Positions 18,538 through 24,984 of a DNA stretch of 64,000 nucleotides are shown here, piece after piece. Location: assembly GCF_030270605.1 (NCBI RefSeq), contig NZ_BSYJ01000002.1:682001-746000 (forward strand), read 5' to 3'. Below the pieces are notes generated by a model. It saw only the letters and a list, made by a program, of their open reading frames with translations, was not told where the DNA came from and made no database searches. How positions within the stretch are numbered: position 1 is the stretch's first letter; every line of letters begins with the position of its first letter. This stretch comes from Biformimicrobium ophioploci (GTDB lineage Bacteria; Pseudomonadota; Gammaproteobacteria; Pseudomonadales; Cellvibrionaceae). The translations under genes and the position numbers were made by a program.

Positions 18538-18788
18538 TTCTTGTCAGCGCGTAAATTGGAATAGTGGATAACCCAGTAGGCGGTAGCTCCTACGACCCCC
18601 GATATTAGTACGGCCAATCCCCATACGACTGGCCCAACGAATTGCGGCATCTCGGCAGTTTCGCTGTGCAGTTTTTCGCTGTCTCGGAAAATAGCAAGCG
18701 CGAGTGCCACATGGACGACTACGCTGGATACCATTATCACCAATGCAGCCAATTGCATTCCTGGGAGGCTAATACCTGAAATACTCAT
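18534..18788 (-). CDS. Small two-helix membrane protein, unknown
   Basis: 84 residues with two predicted membrane helices: MQLAALVIMVSSVVVHVALA (about 11-30) and VVWGLAVLISGVVGATAYWV (about 53-72), joined by a charged loop. The start ATG is preceded by AGGAAACAAGG. It is convergent with the HNH gene. Phage holin-like or accessory membrane proteins can look like this, but there is nothing specific to support a holin. Confidence 0.5.
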   Translation of the reverse strand: MSISGISLPGMQLAALVIMVSSVVVHVALALAIFRDSEKLHSETAEMPQFVGPVVWGLAVLISGVVGATAYWVIHYSNLRADKN

Positions 18789-19116
18789 CCTTGTTTCCTA
18801 TTTAGGTTCTTGAACGATCGTATTGGAACTCGGCGTGACCGCGATATCACAGAAGGAAACCTTAGGCTTTGATCAGGAATACGTAAAGGGACGCAAACTT
18901 TCTAGCTGCAAAAATTTCTCCCCAAGACCTCAATCTATAAAAGGCTGAGTTCCCCCCGTGGGGTGCCTCCTTTACATCCTCAAGACCTCCTCAGCACCCG
19001 TAACATCCCCCGCATTTACTGGCTGCAACGGAACCCTACGTAGGTTGAGTATGTTGCAAGGCCTGTCCTTCTGTGTTTTTATAATGCCGACAACCAGCAA
19101 GGACAGGCCGATAGCA
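18789..19116. other. Non-coding control region upstream of the serine recombinase
   Basis: It contains a GC hairpin (CCCC-GT-GGGG, about 18953-18964), a TCCTCAAGA motif at 18977-18985, and a perfect 11-bp inverted repeat (19060-19070 and 19099-19109) that flanks a consensus TATAAT at 19080-19085. No credible gene was seen in it. Confidence 0.55.
19060..19109 (+). promoter_or_regulatory. Inverted repeat flanking a consensus -10 before the serine recombinase
   Basis: GGCCTGTCCTT and AAGGACAGGCC are perfect 11-bp arms separated by 28 bp. TATAAT at 19080-19085 lies between them, and the right arm includes the AAGGA ribosome-binding stretch of the recombinase. It may be an operator or crossover site, or an RNA hairpin that hides the ribosome site in transcripts that start further upstream. 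Confidence 0.55.
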
Positions 19117-19770
19117 ATGATCAAGTACGTCATCTACCGTAGAGTATCTACAGCACAGCAGGGCGCCTCAGGCCTTGGTCTGGAGGCTCAGGAGCGGGAC
19201 ATTGATATCTTCCTCAATCAGTATTCAGGCCAGCCCTACACAATCCTCGGCACCTTCACGGAGGTCGTTACCGGCAAGGACACTGGAGCAGTGAAGGAGG
19301 AGCGGCAGAAGGCGATTGATCTCGCAAGGCGTAACAAGGCTGTCCTGCTGGTGGCCAAGCTCGACAGGCTGTCCCGTGACGTTGCTGACATCGCGACAGT
19401 GATCAAGACAGTGGATGTGAAGGTTGCCTGTATGCCTCACGCTGACAAGTTCCAGCTGCACCTGTATGCCGCTCTGGCTGAGCAGGAGAGGGAGTTTATC
19501 AGTCAGCGTACCAAGCAGGCTCTGGCCGCTGCTAAGGCTCGTGGCGTAAAGCTGGGAGGCAAGAGAGCAGGGCATAAGGCTAGTAATGAGGCAGTCAAGA
19601 AACAGGCTGACGAGCGAGCAGAGAAGCTGAGGGGTATCGTTAAACCGCTGGTTGCTGCAGGTATGACTACGAGAGAGATTGCTGACGAACTGAACAGGGC
19701 TGGGCTGCGTACTGTGCGCGGTAATGAGTATCAGTCAATGACGGTGAGCCGACTGATCAAGCGGTTGTGA
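19117..19770 (+). CDS. Serine recombinase (resolvase/invertase family)
   Basis: 217 residues from the ATG at 19117, which has AAGGACAGG upstream; the frame extends further 5' but that part looks non-coding. The nucleophile is S11 in YRRVSTAQQ, followed by GLEAQERDID, the acidic helix region and the conserved VAKLDRLSRDVAD and EREFISQRTKQALAAAKARG segments. The C-terminal part (PLVAAGMTTREIADELNRAGL) is a helix-turn-helix for DNA binding. The size fits a small resolvase/invertase rather than a large serine integrase. It could resolve multimers or invert DNA within the island. A 7-bp palindrome directly follows its stop. Confidence 0.88.
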   Translation: MIKYVIYRRVSTAQQGASGLGLEAQERDIDIFLNQYSGQPYTILGTFTEVVTGKDTGAVKEERQKAIDLARRNKAVLLVAKLDRLSRDVADIATVIKTVDVKVACMPHADKFQLHLYAALAEQEREFISQRTKQALAAAKARGVKLGGKRAGHKASNEAVKKQADERAEKLRGIVKPLVAAGMTTREIADELNRAGLRTVRGNEYQSMTVSRLIKRL

Positions 19771-19783
19771 TTCCTGAGGAATC
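19769..19783. repeat. Perfect palindrome after the serine recombinase
   Basis: GATTCCT-G-AGGAATC is a 7-bp inverted repeat around one base, at the stop codon of the recombinase and between convergent genes. It is one member of the recurrent TCCTCAGGA-type motif of the island. Confidence 0.55.
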
Positions 19784-19878
19784 TACAGGTACTCGTAAGC
19801 CAGGACACCGGCAATGATCATCCAGAACAGCGGGGTGCCGATGACGCCCATGATTGCTCGAGCCAAAACGTAGTGCAT
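19783..19878 (-). CDS. Very small single-helix membrane protein
   Basis: A short frame encodes 31 residues beginning MHYVLARAIMGVIGTPLFWM and ending LAYEYL. It has one strong hydrophobic helix and a basic residue near the start. GAGGGA lies 6 bases before the chosen ATG; an ATG 15 bases earlier lacks a ribosome site. Its composition is protein-like and it fits the pattern of small membrane proteins in this island. It has no recognised family. Confidence 0.4.
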   Translation of the reverse strand: MHYVLARAIMGVIGTPLFWMIIAGVLAYEYL

Positions 19879-20086
19879 GCCTTTCCCTCTCATTGTTGTT
19901 CTTGCCCACATTATACCAGATCGTTGTCTTGCCATGATGGTTAGCTACTGGGTTGAACAGATGGATGCTGATGCCAGGAAGCTGGAAGAGGCCCGTTTGG
20001 AGGATGCTCTAGAGGCGGAACTACGTACCTTTGTGGAGCATGCAGGAGGAATATCGTTGCCTAAGAAGTCCTGGGTAGACTGGTAA
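19877..20086 (+). CDS. Small acidic hypothetical protein
   Basis: 69 residues from the first ATG, or 50 from the ATG at 19934. The later part (VEQMDADARKLEEARLEDAL) is a charged amphipathic helix followed by a short tail ending SWVDW. No ribosome site decides the start, and the first 19 residues overlap the oppositely oriented small membrane gene. The gene is possible but unproven. Confidence 0.35.
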   Translation: MPFPLIVVLAHIIPDRCLAMMVSYWVEQMDADARKLEEARLEDALEAELRTFVEHAGGISLPKKSWVDW

Positions 20087-20101
20087 ATCGATCAGCCGCG
20101 C

Positions 20102-20302
20102 CTATGGAAGAAGAATTGGAAAGGAATGATTAAGATTCCTTAGGAGTGTCTCAGATTGCCTGGGAACACCATTCCCCTCTTCATACCTCTTGCTCATTGC
20201 TTGTCTCCTACCTTCCTTAGCATTCGCCAGGATTGCGTAGGCAATGGTGGTAGCAGTAATCAATAGAGGTATCTTCCAAGCTGCACTGGGTTGTGTACAC
20301 AT
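20102..20302 (-). CDS. Small membrane-anchored hypothetical protein
   Basis: 66 residues from the ATG at 20302, which has AGGAACAAAGAG just before it; the longer frame upstream lacks such a site. One hydrophobic helix (IPLLITATTIAYAILA) near the N-terminus is followed by a basic, soluble tail (KEGRRQAMSKRYEEGNG). It is another short single-pass protein in the island and resembles no family I know. Confidence 0.4.
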   Translation of the reverse strand: MCTQPSAAWKIPLLITATTIAYAILANAKEGRRQAMSKRYEEGNGVPRQSETLLRNLNHSFPILLP

Positions 20303-20711
20303 CTCTTTGTTCCTGTAATTCAATTGGTGATAACCACCTGCTGAAGTCCTCAGGACATCTGGTTCATGTGTTCTTCCCCCGCACAATCGTACATGGCTCA
20401 GAGCAGCTACCTTTGTGTGAACAATCTTTATGACGATGTCTTGGCTGCGATCACCTCGTAGGAGGCTCTGGTGTGGGACTCCTGCCGGTCAGGGTATCGT
20501 CATAACAATTGTTTCTCATTGTTTCTTAGTTTGATGCTTGAGCTTGTGGAGCTTCTCCCTATCCCATCCACCTCTTGGGGAGAGGCCTCACCTTTTTTTA
20601 AGCAAAAGTAACTTACCTCCTCAGGTTCCTGAAGATTCCTCAACATCCTCAGGTTCCCCCATTTGTTTTCGTAAAAATAACTTACTACCAATTATCAGGA
20701 GCATTCCCCCA
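20303..20711. other. Structured non-coding region of the island
   Basis: It holds a perfect 10-bp inverted repeat (TTATGACGAT at 20428-20437 and ATCGTCATAA at 20496-20505) enclosing a 58-bp segment with its own AGGAG/CTCCT pairing, the palindrome GTCCTCAGGAC (20346-20356), and a cluster of TCCTCAGG/TTCCTGAAG motifs (20618-20653). A direct repeat AAAA(G/A)TAACTTAC occurs at about 20604-20616 and 20675-20687. It could be a non-coding RNA, an origin or a control region. Confidence 0.5.
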
Positions 20712-20924
20712 ATGTATATCCGTACTGAACACTACAAATGTATTGCCGCTAACACCCCATTCAAGCTCATTGCTGATGTCGATGCTGAGGTAGCAACAAT
20801 CCTTAGCACTCTTCAGGATGTCGAGCAGAAGCGTCGAGATCGAAAGGTTCCTGTGAGGGAATTGGTGAGCGACATTATCAAGGGCTTTGTGGTCGTCCCT
20901 AAGCGGAATGGTGGTCGTCATTGA
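20712..20924 (+). CDS. Small hypothetical protein, possible DNA-binding
   Basis: 70 residues from the ATG at 20712, preceded by CAGGAGC. The sequence has a mixed beta start (YIRTEHYKCIAANTPFKLIA) and two helices (EVATILSTLQDVEQKRRDRK and RELVSDIIKGF), with a basic tail PKRNGGRH. A ribbon-helix-helix-like fold is possible but not shown. It overlaps the next gene by 17 bp, and the two are probably cotranscribed with 21206-21898. Confidence 0.5.
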   Translation: MYIRTEHYKCIAANTPFKLIADVDAEVATILSTLQDVEQKRRDRKVPVRELVSDIIKGFVVVPKRNGGRH

Positions 20925-21186
20925 TCGATTGTCCCACCATGACCGACCTACACCTGTAGAGCCTTACACAGCCTCTCACATCCCTTTCTCAGACCGTGTT
21001 GCATTTCATTTCAGTCCTACCGCTACAGGTAAACGACTGTCATATCTCATCGATCACTTCAGCAGGCTCAAGGGTGAACCAGTAGATGCTGAGTTCATCG
21101 TTAAGTTCTGTATTGATCAGATATTCACAGATGTAACCAACCGTAATTACAAGGCAAGTTTGCCAAGAATCTTCAAGTTCCCATAA
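20908..21186 (+). CDS. Hypothetical island protein
   Basis: 92 residues from the ATG at 20908, overlapping the preceding gene. The sequence contains FSDRVAFHFSPTATGKRLSY, a helix LIDHFSRLKG and a conserved-looking tail EFIVKFCIDQIF. No family was recognised. The start is uncertain because no strong ribosome site is visible; a longer form from 20887 is possible. Order and spacing suggest an operon of three genes ending at 21898. Confidence 0.45.
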   Translation: MVVVIDRLSHHDRPTPVEPYTASHIPFSDRVAFHFSPTATGKRLSYLIDHFSRLKGEPVDAEFIVKFCIDQIFTDVTNRNYKASLPRIFKFP

Positions 21187-21205
21187 ACAACCAAAGGAAG
21201 AACAC

Positions 21206-21898
21206 ATGACTAATATTCGCTCACAACTGGTAGCAGGTATGCGCCGCGCTACAGATGTACAACCTACCGCTCGCCCTGAGGCTGGCCGTCCCAACTATGA
21301 GACTGTCGACCCGTATAACGATGCTGCTGAAGTCAGTATTCGCGGTGTTAATCAGAAGTACCTGAACTCCCTCAATGATCAGCTGAAGGCTGGTGTCATT
21401 ACCGCTGAACAACATGCTGTCTACATGCAGCAGGAACACGGTGACCTGGGGGCTATCCATCCTGACCACCGCTACCAGCAGGAGACTGCTTATGACTCTC
21501 CAACAGCCAAGCACATGGCATGGATGCGAGACCATATCGGTAACCAGGAATTCAGTACTTCCCTCTCATCATTCATGAACGGTGACCCTACTGCAGTTAT
21601 GGCTGCGCACAAGCTGGTAGACCCTGAGTCAGGTGTCACACAGCAGGACATCCAGGAACTGTATGAGGATGTCGTAGCCCATGCGATGGACTCCGTAGAT
21701 GACAAGCTCGAGGCGCTGGGCTTCGGTGACATCGATGCTGATGACCTGGCTCGCTATTCCAAGGCTGTACCGGCTTACGGTAGTCAGTCCCGTCAACTGA
21801 TCAACTCAGTCATGGTCGGTGCTGTACAGGGTGACATGAGTGACCTCGCTGAGCTTGCGCACCGCTGTCGCCGTTGGATGCAGACAGGTCGGACGTAA
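21206..21898 (+). CDS. Hypothetical island protein, largest cargo of unknown function
   Basis: 230 residues with a clear AAGGAAG ribosome site 7 bp before the ATG. It is soluble, acidic and mostly helical, with no membrane segment or signal peptide. It has a disordered N-terminal part (ATDVQPTARPEAGRPNYET) and later helices (YLNSLNDQLKAGVITAEQHA, DIQELYEDVVAHAMDSVDDK). Codon choice is regular, so it is probably a real gene, and it is the largest non-recombinase protein of the element. No known phage structural or replication domain was recognised. Confidence 0.7.
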   Translation: MTNIRSQLVAGMRRATDVQPTARPEAGRPNYETVDPYNDAAEVSIRGVNQKYLNSLNDQLKAGVITAEQHAVYMQQEHGDLGAIHPDHRYQQETAYDSPTAKHMAWMRDHIGNQEFSTSLSSFMNGDPTAVMAAHKLVDPESGVTQQDIQELYEDVVAHAMDSVDDKLEALGFGDIDADDLARYSKAVPAYGSQSRQLINSVMVGAVQGDMSDLAELAHRCRRWMQTGRT

Positions 21899-22324
21899 GC
21901 GTATGCCAATAGCGATTGCCTGCCTTCTGCTCACCGCTGTACTCATACATGTCCACACTTTGCCTGCTACAGCATTCGAGAAGCTCCAAGTCTTCGCAGT
22001 GCTAACAGTCCCATGCTGGCAGTGGCTCTGATCACCGCTGACACAATCGAAGATTGGTCGAGCCGCAAGGCTCTGCCACCTGTCCACAAGACGCGCAGTG
22101 AACTCAGGTGATAACTGAGCGACGACTACGTAGCTGTCTCGTTGGTTGATCAGGTAGACCTTGGTCACTACCCCATTGGCTGATTGAGGCCCGTCCACCA
22201 TTGGTGGTTGGGATATAAGTCCACGATCAGCGAGCCTTTCTACGGTTCGCTTCACGCTGTCGTGTCGAGCCTCAACGATCTCAGCGATCTCAAGGCTGCT
22301 CATGGTTGGTTCGGTGGTGTCCAC
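21806..22324 (-). CDS. Rha family phage regulator-like protein, C-terminus doubtful
   Basis: 172 residues from a GTG. The first about 90 residues match the Rha (pRha) pattern: TMSSLEIAEIVEARHDSVKR, a winged helix, then YLINQRDSYVVVAQLSPEFT and RLVDRWQSL. This family regulates or interferes with phage growth. After RWQSLAA the sequence loses protein-like character and runs antisense for 93 bp into the gene at 21206-21898, so a frameshift or truncation near 22060 is likely. A start at 22303 is also possible. The orientation is opposite to the preceding operon, suggesting control of the right part of the island. Confidence 0.6.
   Translation of the reverse strand: MDTTEPTMSSLEIAEIVEARHDSVKRTVERLADRGLISQPPMVDGPQSANGVVTKVYLINQRDSYVVVAQLSPEFTARLVDRWQSLAARPIFDCVSGDQSHCQHGTVSTAKTWSFSNAVAGKVWTCMSTAVSRRQAIAIGIRLRPTCLHPTATAVRKLSEVTHVTLYSTDHD
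21903..22031 (+). CDS. Possible short membrane peptide downstream of the 230-residue protein
   Basis: 42 residues, starting 5 bp after the preceding stop, with one hydrophobic stretch (MPIAIACLLLTAVLIHVHTL). It lies antisense to the doubtful tail of the Rha-like gene. At most one of the two frames is likely to be real here. No ribosome site is strong. Confidence 0.25.
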   Translation: MPIAIACLLLTAVLIHVHTLPATAFEKLQVFAVLTVPCWQWL

Positions 22325-22965
22325 CAGTTGTAGTTCTTGCTGTCGCTACGCTCCGACCTTCGGTCATGCCTATCCTCAACTTGTGCAACTTCTATCCGCT
22401 TTTCGGTCAATTCACGCAATTATCTGATCAGCGGGTAGGGTTGTGCTGTGGCATCTTCAGGATGACCAGGAGGAGGCCGGTGGTTCCGGTCTTCCTTCAT
22501 CTATACACTGGGGATGTGAGGGAGTGATTAGGCGGTGACTGATGCGCCAAGCTCAGCAGGGCTGCTCAGGAGTGTCTGAGAGGCTCTGTAAGCCATTCTG
22601 AGGGCGATTAAAGCGAAAGTGTAGGCAACGTACTGCTGTGTAGTCGTGTCTACTGGGCGGCTTCTCAGGCGCCTTGCTGGCGATTCACTGCTTTTGGCCG
22701 CTGAGAGGTCTTACACTCTCTAATATCTTTGACCCAAGATATCTTAAAGAATGATAATGTTCTCCTTTCGATCCTATTCTTAGTAGTAATCAATCTTATA
22801 CAATCTTTTCCTAAGATAATATCCTCAAGATATCCTGAGGATTAGTCTGTTATTGCTGTGTCAAGCTGTAGCCAGTCTGTAACCACAAATAACAACAATT
22901 CACTACGGGTGTACAAATAACAGCCAGTAACAAATCTTGTGTTGTATCTACTACCGGCTGCTGTT
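22325..22965. other. AT-rich non-coding region between the Rha-like gene and the integrase
   Basis: About 640 bp without a credible gene. It has dyads ATATCTT/AAGATAT at 22723-22742, the near-perfect 20-bp palindrome at 22822-22841 (TCCTCAAGAT/ATCCTGAGGA), and two direct CAATCTT repeats near 22787-22806. The 22720-22920 part is strikingly AT-rich. It could contain the promoter and operators of the element or an origin of replication; no replication protein is encoded. Confidence 0.5.
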
Positions 22966-24648
22966 TCAGTCCTCAAGATTCCTGAAGTGGGAGACTGGAA
23001 TCTTGGCTCTATCGATCTTCTGTATCACGGCATTAGCGGTATCAGTTTCTATCCCACCGTATCCACGACCAACGGAAGTGCCGGAGTGTCCTGTGATTGC
23101 ATCGTGTACATCTTCTGCCACTCCCATTCGACGAGCAACAGTCTTGATGTAATGACGGAAGCCATGCATCGGTTGAATGCCTGACGTAATTCCGGCCTGC
23201 TTTAGGCGACGACCAAGAATCTTGCTGATACCTGAAGAGAGGTCGCCGTCCTTGTTCGGCTGCAGCATGGAAAACACGCGGTGGCTTGTGGCTGTCTTGT
23301 GCTGCTTATGCTGTCGCTTGCCTTCCTCGATATACTCAAGGAAGCCCAGGTCAATCAGGTGCTTGTGAACGGGTACCAGGCGAGCCTTGCCGTTCTTGGT
23401 TCGCTTGTCAGTATCATTCGGTGATATGTCGAAACACCAGATACCGTCCTCCTCGCGTACGTCGACCAGATGCAGCTGTACAATCTCATTGAGCCTTGCT
23501 CCGGTGTAGTAGGCGATCAGTGGTATCCAGAAGGTGGCGAGACCGTAGTCAATGTCTGCCTTCCTGCTGGGCTTGTATCGTTCACTGAATACAACACTAC
23601 CGAATGCCTTCTTCAGGTCAGCGGCTGAGTAGCCTGTCTTCTTGGCTGGCGCTTTAGCTACATGGCGATCAACCCGCCTCAACGCTCCAGAGAATGGATT
23701 GCTATTGAGGTAGTGCTTATCGACCGCGAACGAGAAGACGGACTGAAACAGCTTCACATCTTTCTGTGTCGTGGTCAGGGCAACTGTCTCCTGATCGTTA
23801 TCCTTCGCCCACTGTATCTGCTCGGAAAGCGGTAGAGCTTTGATGTTAGGCTTCTTCGTCTTCGGTCGCTGTCCCATCTTGGTAATGAATGCGCCGACCT
23901 GCTGCTTGGTCACCTGCTGTACAGGCACATCGTCGCCAAGATGCTCAATGAACCAGCGGGAGACCTGATCAAGATCACGGAAGCGTTTCGCCAGTGCTGC
24001 CTTCTTGCTTTCAGGGTTGTACGCGAACTCCTCAGCCTTGTACTGCTCGTAGAGTTCAGAGATCGTGAGCGCATCGTCAACTAATAGACGGGCGGCATCA
24101 GAGAGATGCTCTGCATTCAGGGAGATGTCTGCCGGTGTTGTCCACTTGTCAGCACCTCGGTGTGTCAGTGCGAAGAGCAGGCTGTCCCACTTGCTGACGA
24201 TTACCTTACTGACATCTGCGAACCCTTTGCTTTTGGGTGACAGTGCGATCTTCTTTGCTGTCAGGAAATCCAATAGCAAGCGGTCTGCTGCCTTCTTACT
24301 TGGCGCCATGTCTGGTGTCAGATCGTGGAGGTAGCTGACGTAATCAACGATGTGATCAGCGTCTTCCATTTGCTCGATCTGGTAGGCGATGCACATGTCA
24401 GCAAGGACATGATGGTCTTTCGGCTTGAGCTTCAGGCTGTCATGACGCTTTGGCTGCAGCTTAAGGCGCGCCTCTGCGATCTTCTTGTCGATCTCAGCGA
24501 TAACCTGGGGAGCGAGGGCGGCTGCTTCAGCCTTGTTCTTGGTCTTCAGCGACTCGAGGAACTCGGACTTGCCGATGATCTCACGGACAGCATCAGGCAC
24601 ACGCTTACGCACATACCAGTAACCGTTCTTGCGCTGATGGATTTTCAT
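22966..24648 (-). CDS. Tyrosine recombinase/integrase of the island
   Basis: 560 residues from the ATG at 24648. The N-terminal 60 residues (MKIHQRKNGYWYVRKRVPDAVREIIG) resemble the arm/DUF6538-like domain of such integrases. The catalytic set is visible: R385 in TGARLNEIVQ, H495 and R498 in HGFRHY, H521 in GHSGTS and the nucleophile Y530 in GRGYGG. It should integrate and excise the island at the tRNA-Ser 3' end. It reads away from the tRNA, with arm-type sites just upstream at 24683-24725. A longer frame from 24693 would run over these sites, so the shorter start is preferred. Confidence 0.93.
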   Translation of the reverse strand: MKIHQRKNGYWYVRKRVPDAVREIIGKSEFLESLKTKNKAEAAALAPQVIAEIDKKIAEARLKLQPKRHDSLKLKPKDHHVLADMCIAYQIEQMEDADHIVDYVSYLHDLTPDMAPSKKAADRLLLDFLTAKKIALSPKSKGFADVSKVIVSKWDSLLFALTHRGADKWTTPADISLNAEHLSDAARLLVDDALTISELYEQYKAEEFAYNPESKKAALAKRFRDLDQVSRWFIEHLGDDVPVQQVTKQQVGAFITKMGQRPKTKKPNIKALPLSEQIQWAKDNDQETVALTTTQKDVKLFQSVFSFAVDKHYLNSNPFSGALRRVDRHVAKAPAKKTGYSAADLKKAFGSVVFSERYKPSRKADIDYGLATFWIPLIAYYTGARLNEIVQLHLVDVREEDGIWCFDISPNDTDKRTKNGKARLVPVHKHLIDLGFLEYIEEGKRQHKQHKTATSHRVFSMLQPNKDGDLSSGISKILGRRLKQAGITSGIQPMHGFRHYIKTVARRMGVAEDVHDAITGHSGTSVGRGYGGIETDTANAVIQKIDRAKIPVSHFRNLED

Positions 24649-24682
24649 GATTGCAAAGCCTGCCACAATGCTTGATCTCCGA

Positions 24683-24725
24683 TTGTGTAGCAATCAGACA
24701 CCGTTTTATGTAGCAATTGTAGCAA
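24683..24725. promoter_or_regulatory. Right-end integrase arm-type sites
   Basis: Three direct copies of the motif are present: TTGTGTAGCAA (24683-24693), TTATGTAGCAA (24706-24716) and TTGTAGCAA (24717-24725). They match the motif at the left end and lie between the integrase start and the tRNA-Ser attachment repeat. Confidence 0.72.
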
Positions 24726-24776
24726 GCTTAGACCTCTCCGAGGAGAGAGCCCTTAAGAATCAAGGGTTTAGAGAAG

Positions 24777-24808
24777 GTGGCGGTGAGGGAGGGATTCGAA
24801 CCCTCGAT
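24777..24808 (-). repeat. attR: 32-bp repeat within the intact tRNA-Ser
   Basis: Identical to 17382-17413. It includes the CCA end, acceptor strand and T-arm of the tRNA-Ser gene, so integration left the tRNA complete. Confidence 0.93.
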
Positions 24809-24865
24809 ACGTTTCCGTATACACACTTTCCAGGCGTGCTCCTTCAGCCACTCGGACACCTCACC
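24778..24865 (-). tRNA. tRNA-Ser(GGA)
   Basis: 88 nt including an encoded CCA. On the minus strand the acceptor GGTGAGG pairs with CCTCACC, the anticodon loop reads CTGGAAA (anticodon GGA), and the long variable arm typical of tRNA-Ser (GTATACGGAAACGTAT) is present. The island is integrated in its 3' end. Its original terminator was displaced to 17342-17377; replacement hairpins are weak. Confidence 0.95.
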
Positions 24866-24934
24866 GGAGAGGATCTGCCTTAAAGACAAAATCCTTTTGA
24901 ATCAGGCACATAGGCCTCACTCAACGAGGGCGCA

Positions 24935-24963
24935 ACTCTACACAAACGATAGCCGTTGCGCAA
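24935..24963 (-). promoter_or_regulatory. Promoter of tRNA-Ser
   Basis: On the minus strand TTGCGC (24958-24963) and TAGAGT (24935-24940) are separated by 17 bp. A GC-rich stretch follows, as at stable-RNA promoters under stringent control. Confidence 0.7.
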
Positions 24964-24984
24964 CCCGTTTTGGAAAAAATCCGG

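Larger units (their letters stand above)
17382..24808. mobile_element. Integrated genomic island in tRNA-Ser (about 7.4 kb)
   Basis: The element is bounded by 32-bp direct repeats of the tRNA-Ser 3' end and carries a tyrosine integrase next to the intact tRNA. Integrase arm-type repeats (TGTAGCAA) occur just inside both ends. Its genes are small, AT-richer than the chromosome and phage-like (HNH nuclease, Rha-like regulator, serine recombinase) together with unrecognised proteins. No structural, packaging, conjugation or replication gene was recognised. It could be a phage satellite, a decayed prophage or another cryptic integrative element. Confidence 0.9.

Noticed and set aside
18534-18788. 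The two-helix membrane protein as a phage holin.
   Set aside because: Topology alone is not enough; no endolysin or lysis cassette is adjacent.
20500-20691. A 63-residue minus-strand frame in the island's structured region.
   Set aside because: Its repeated VSYF segments come from the direct DNA repeat at that place; no ribosome site.
22306-22527. A 73-residue plus-strand frame near the Rha-like gene.
   Set aside because: Unnatural composition rich in Cys, Val and Arg, no ribosome site, and partly antisense to the Rha-like start.
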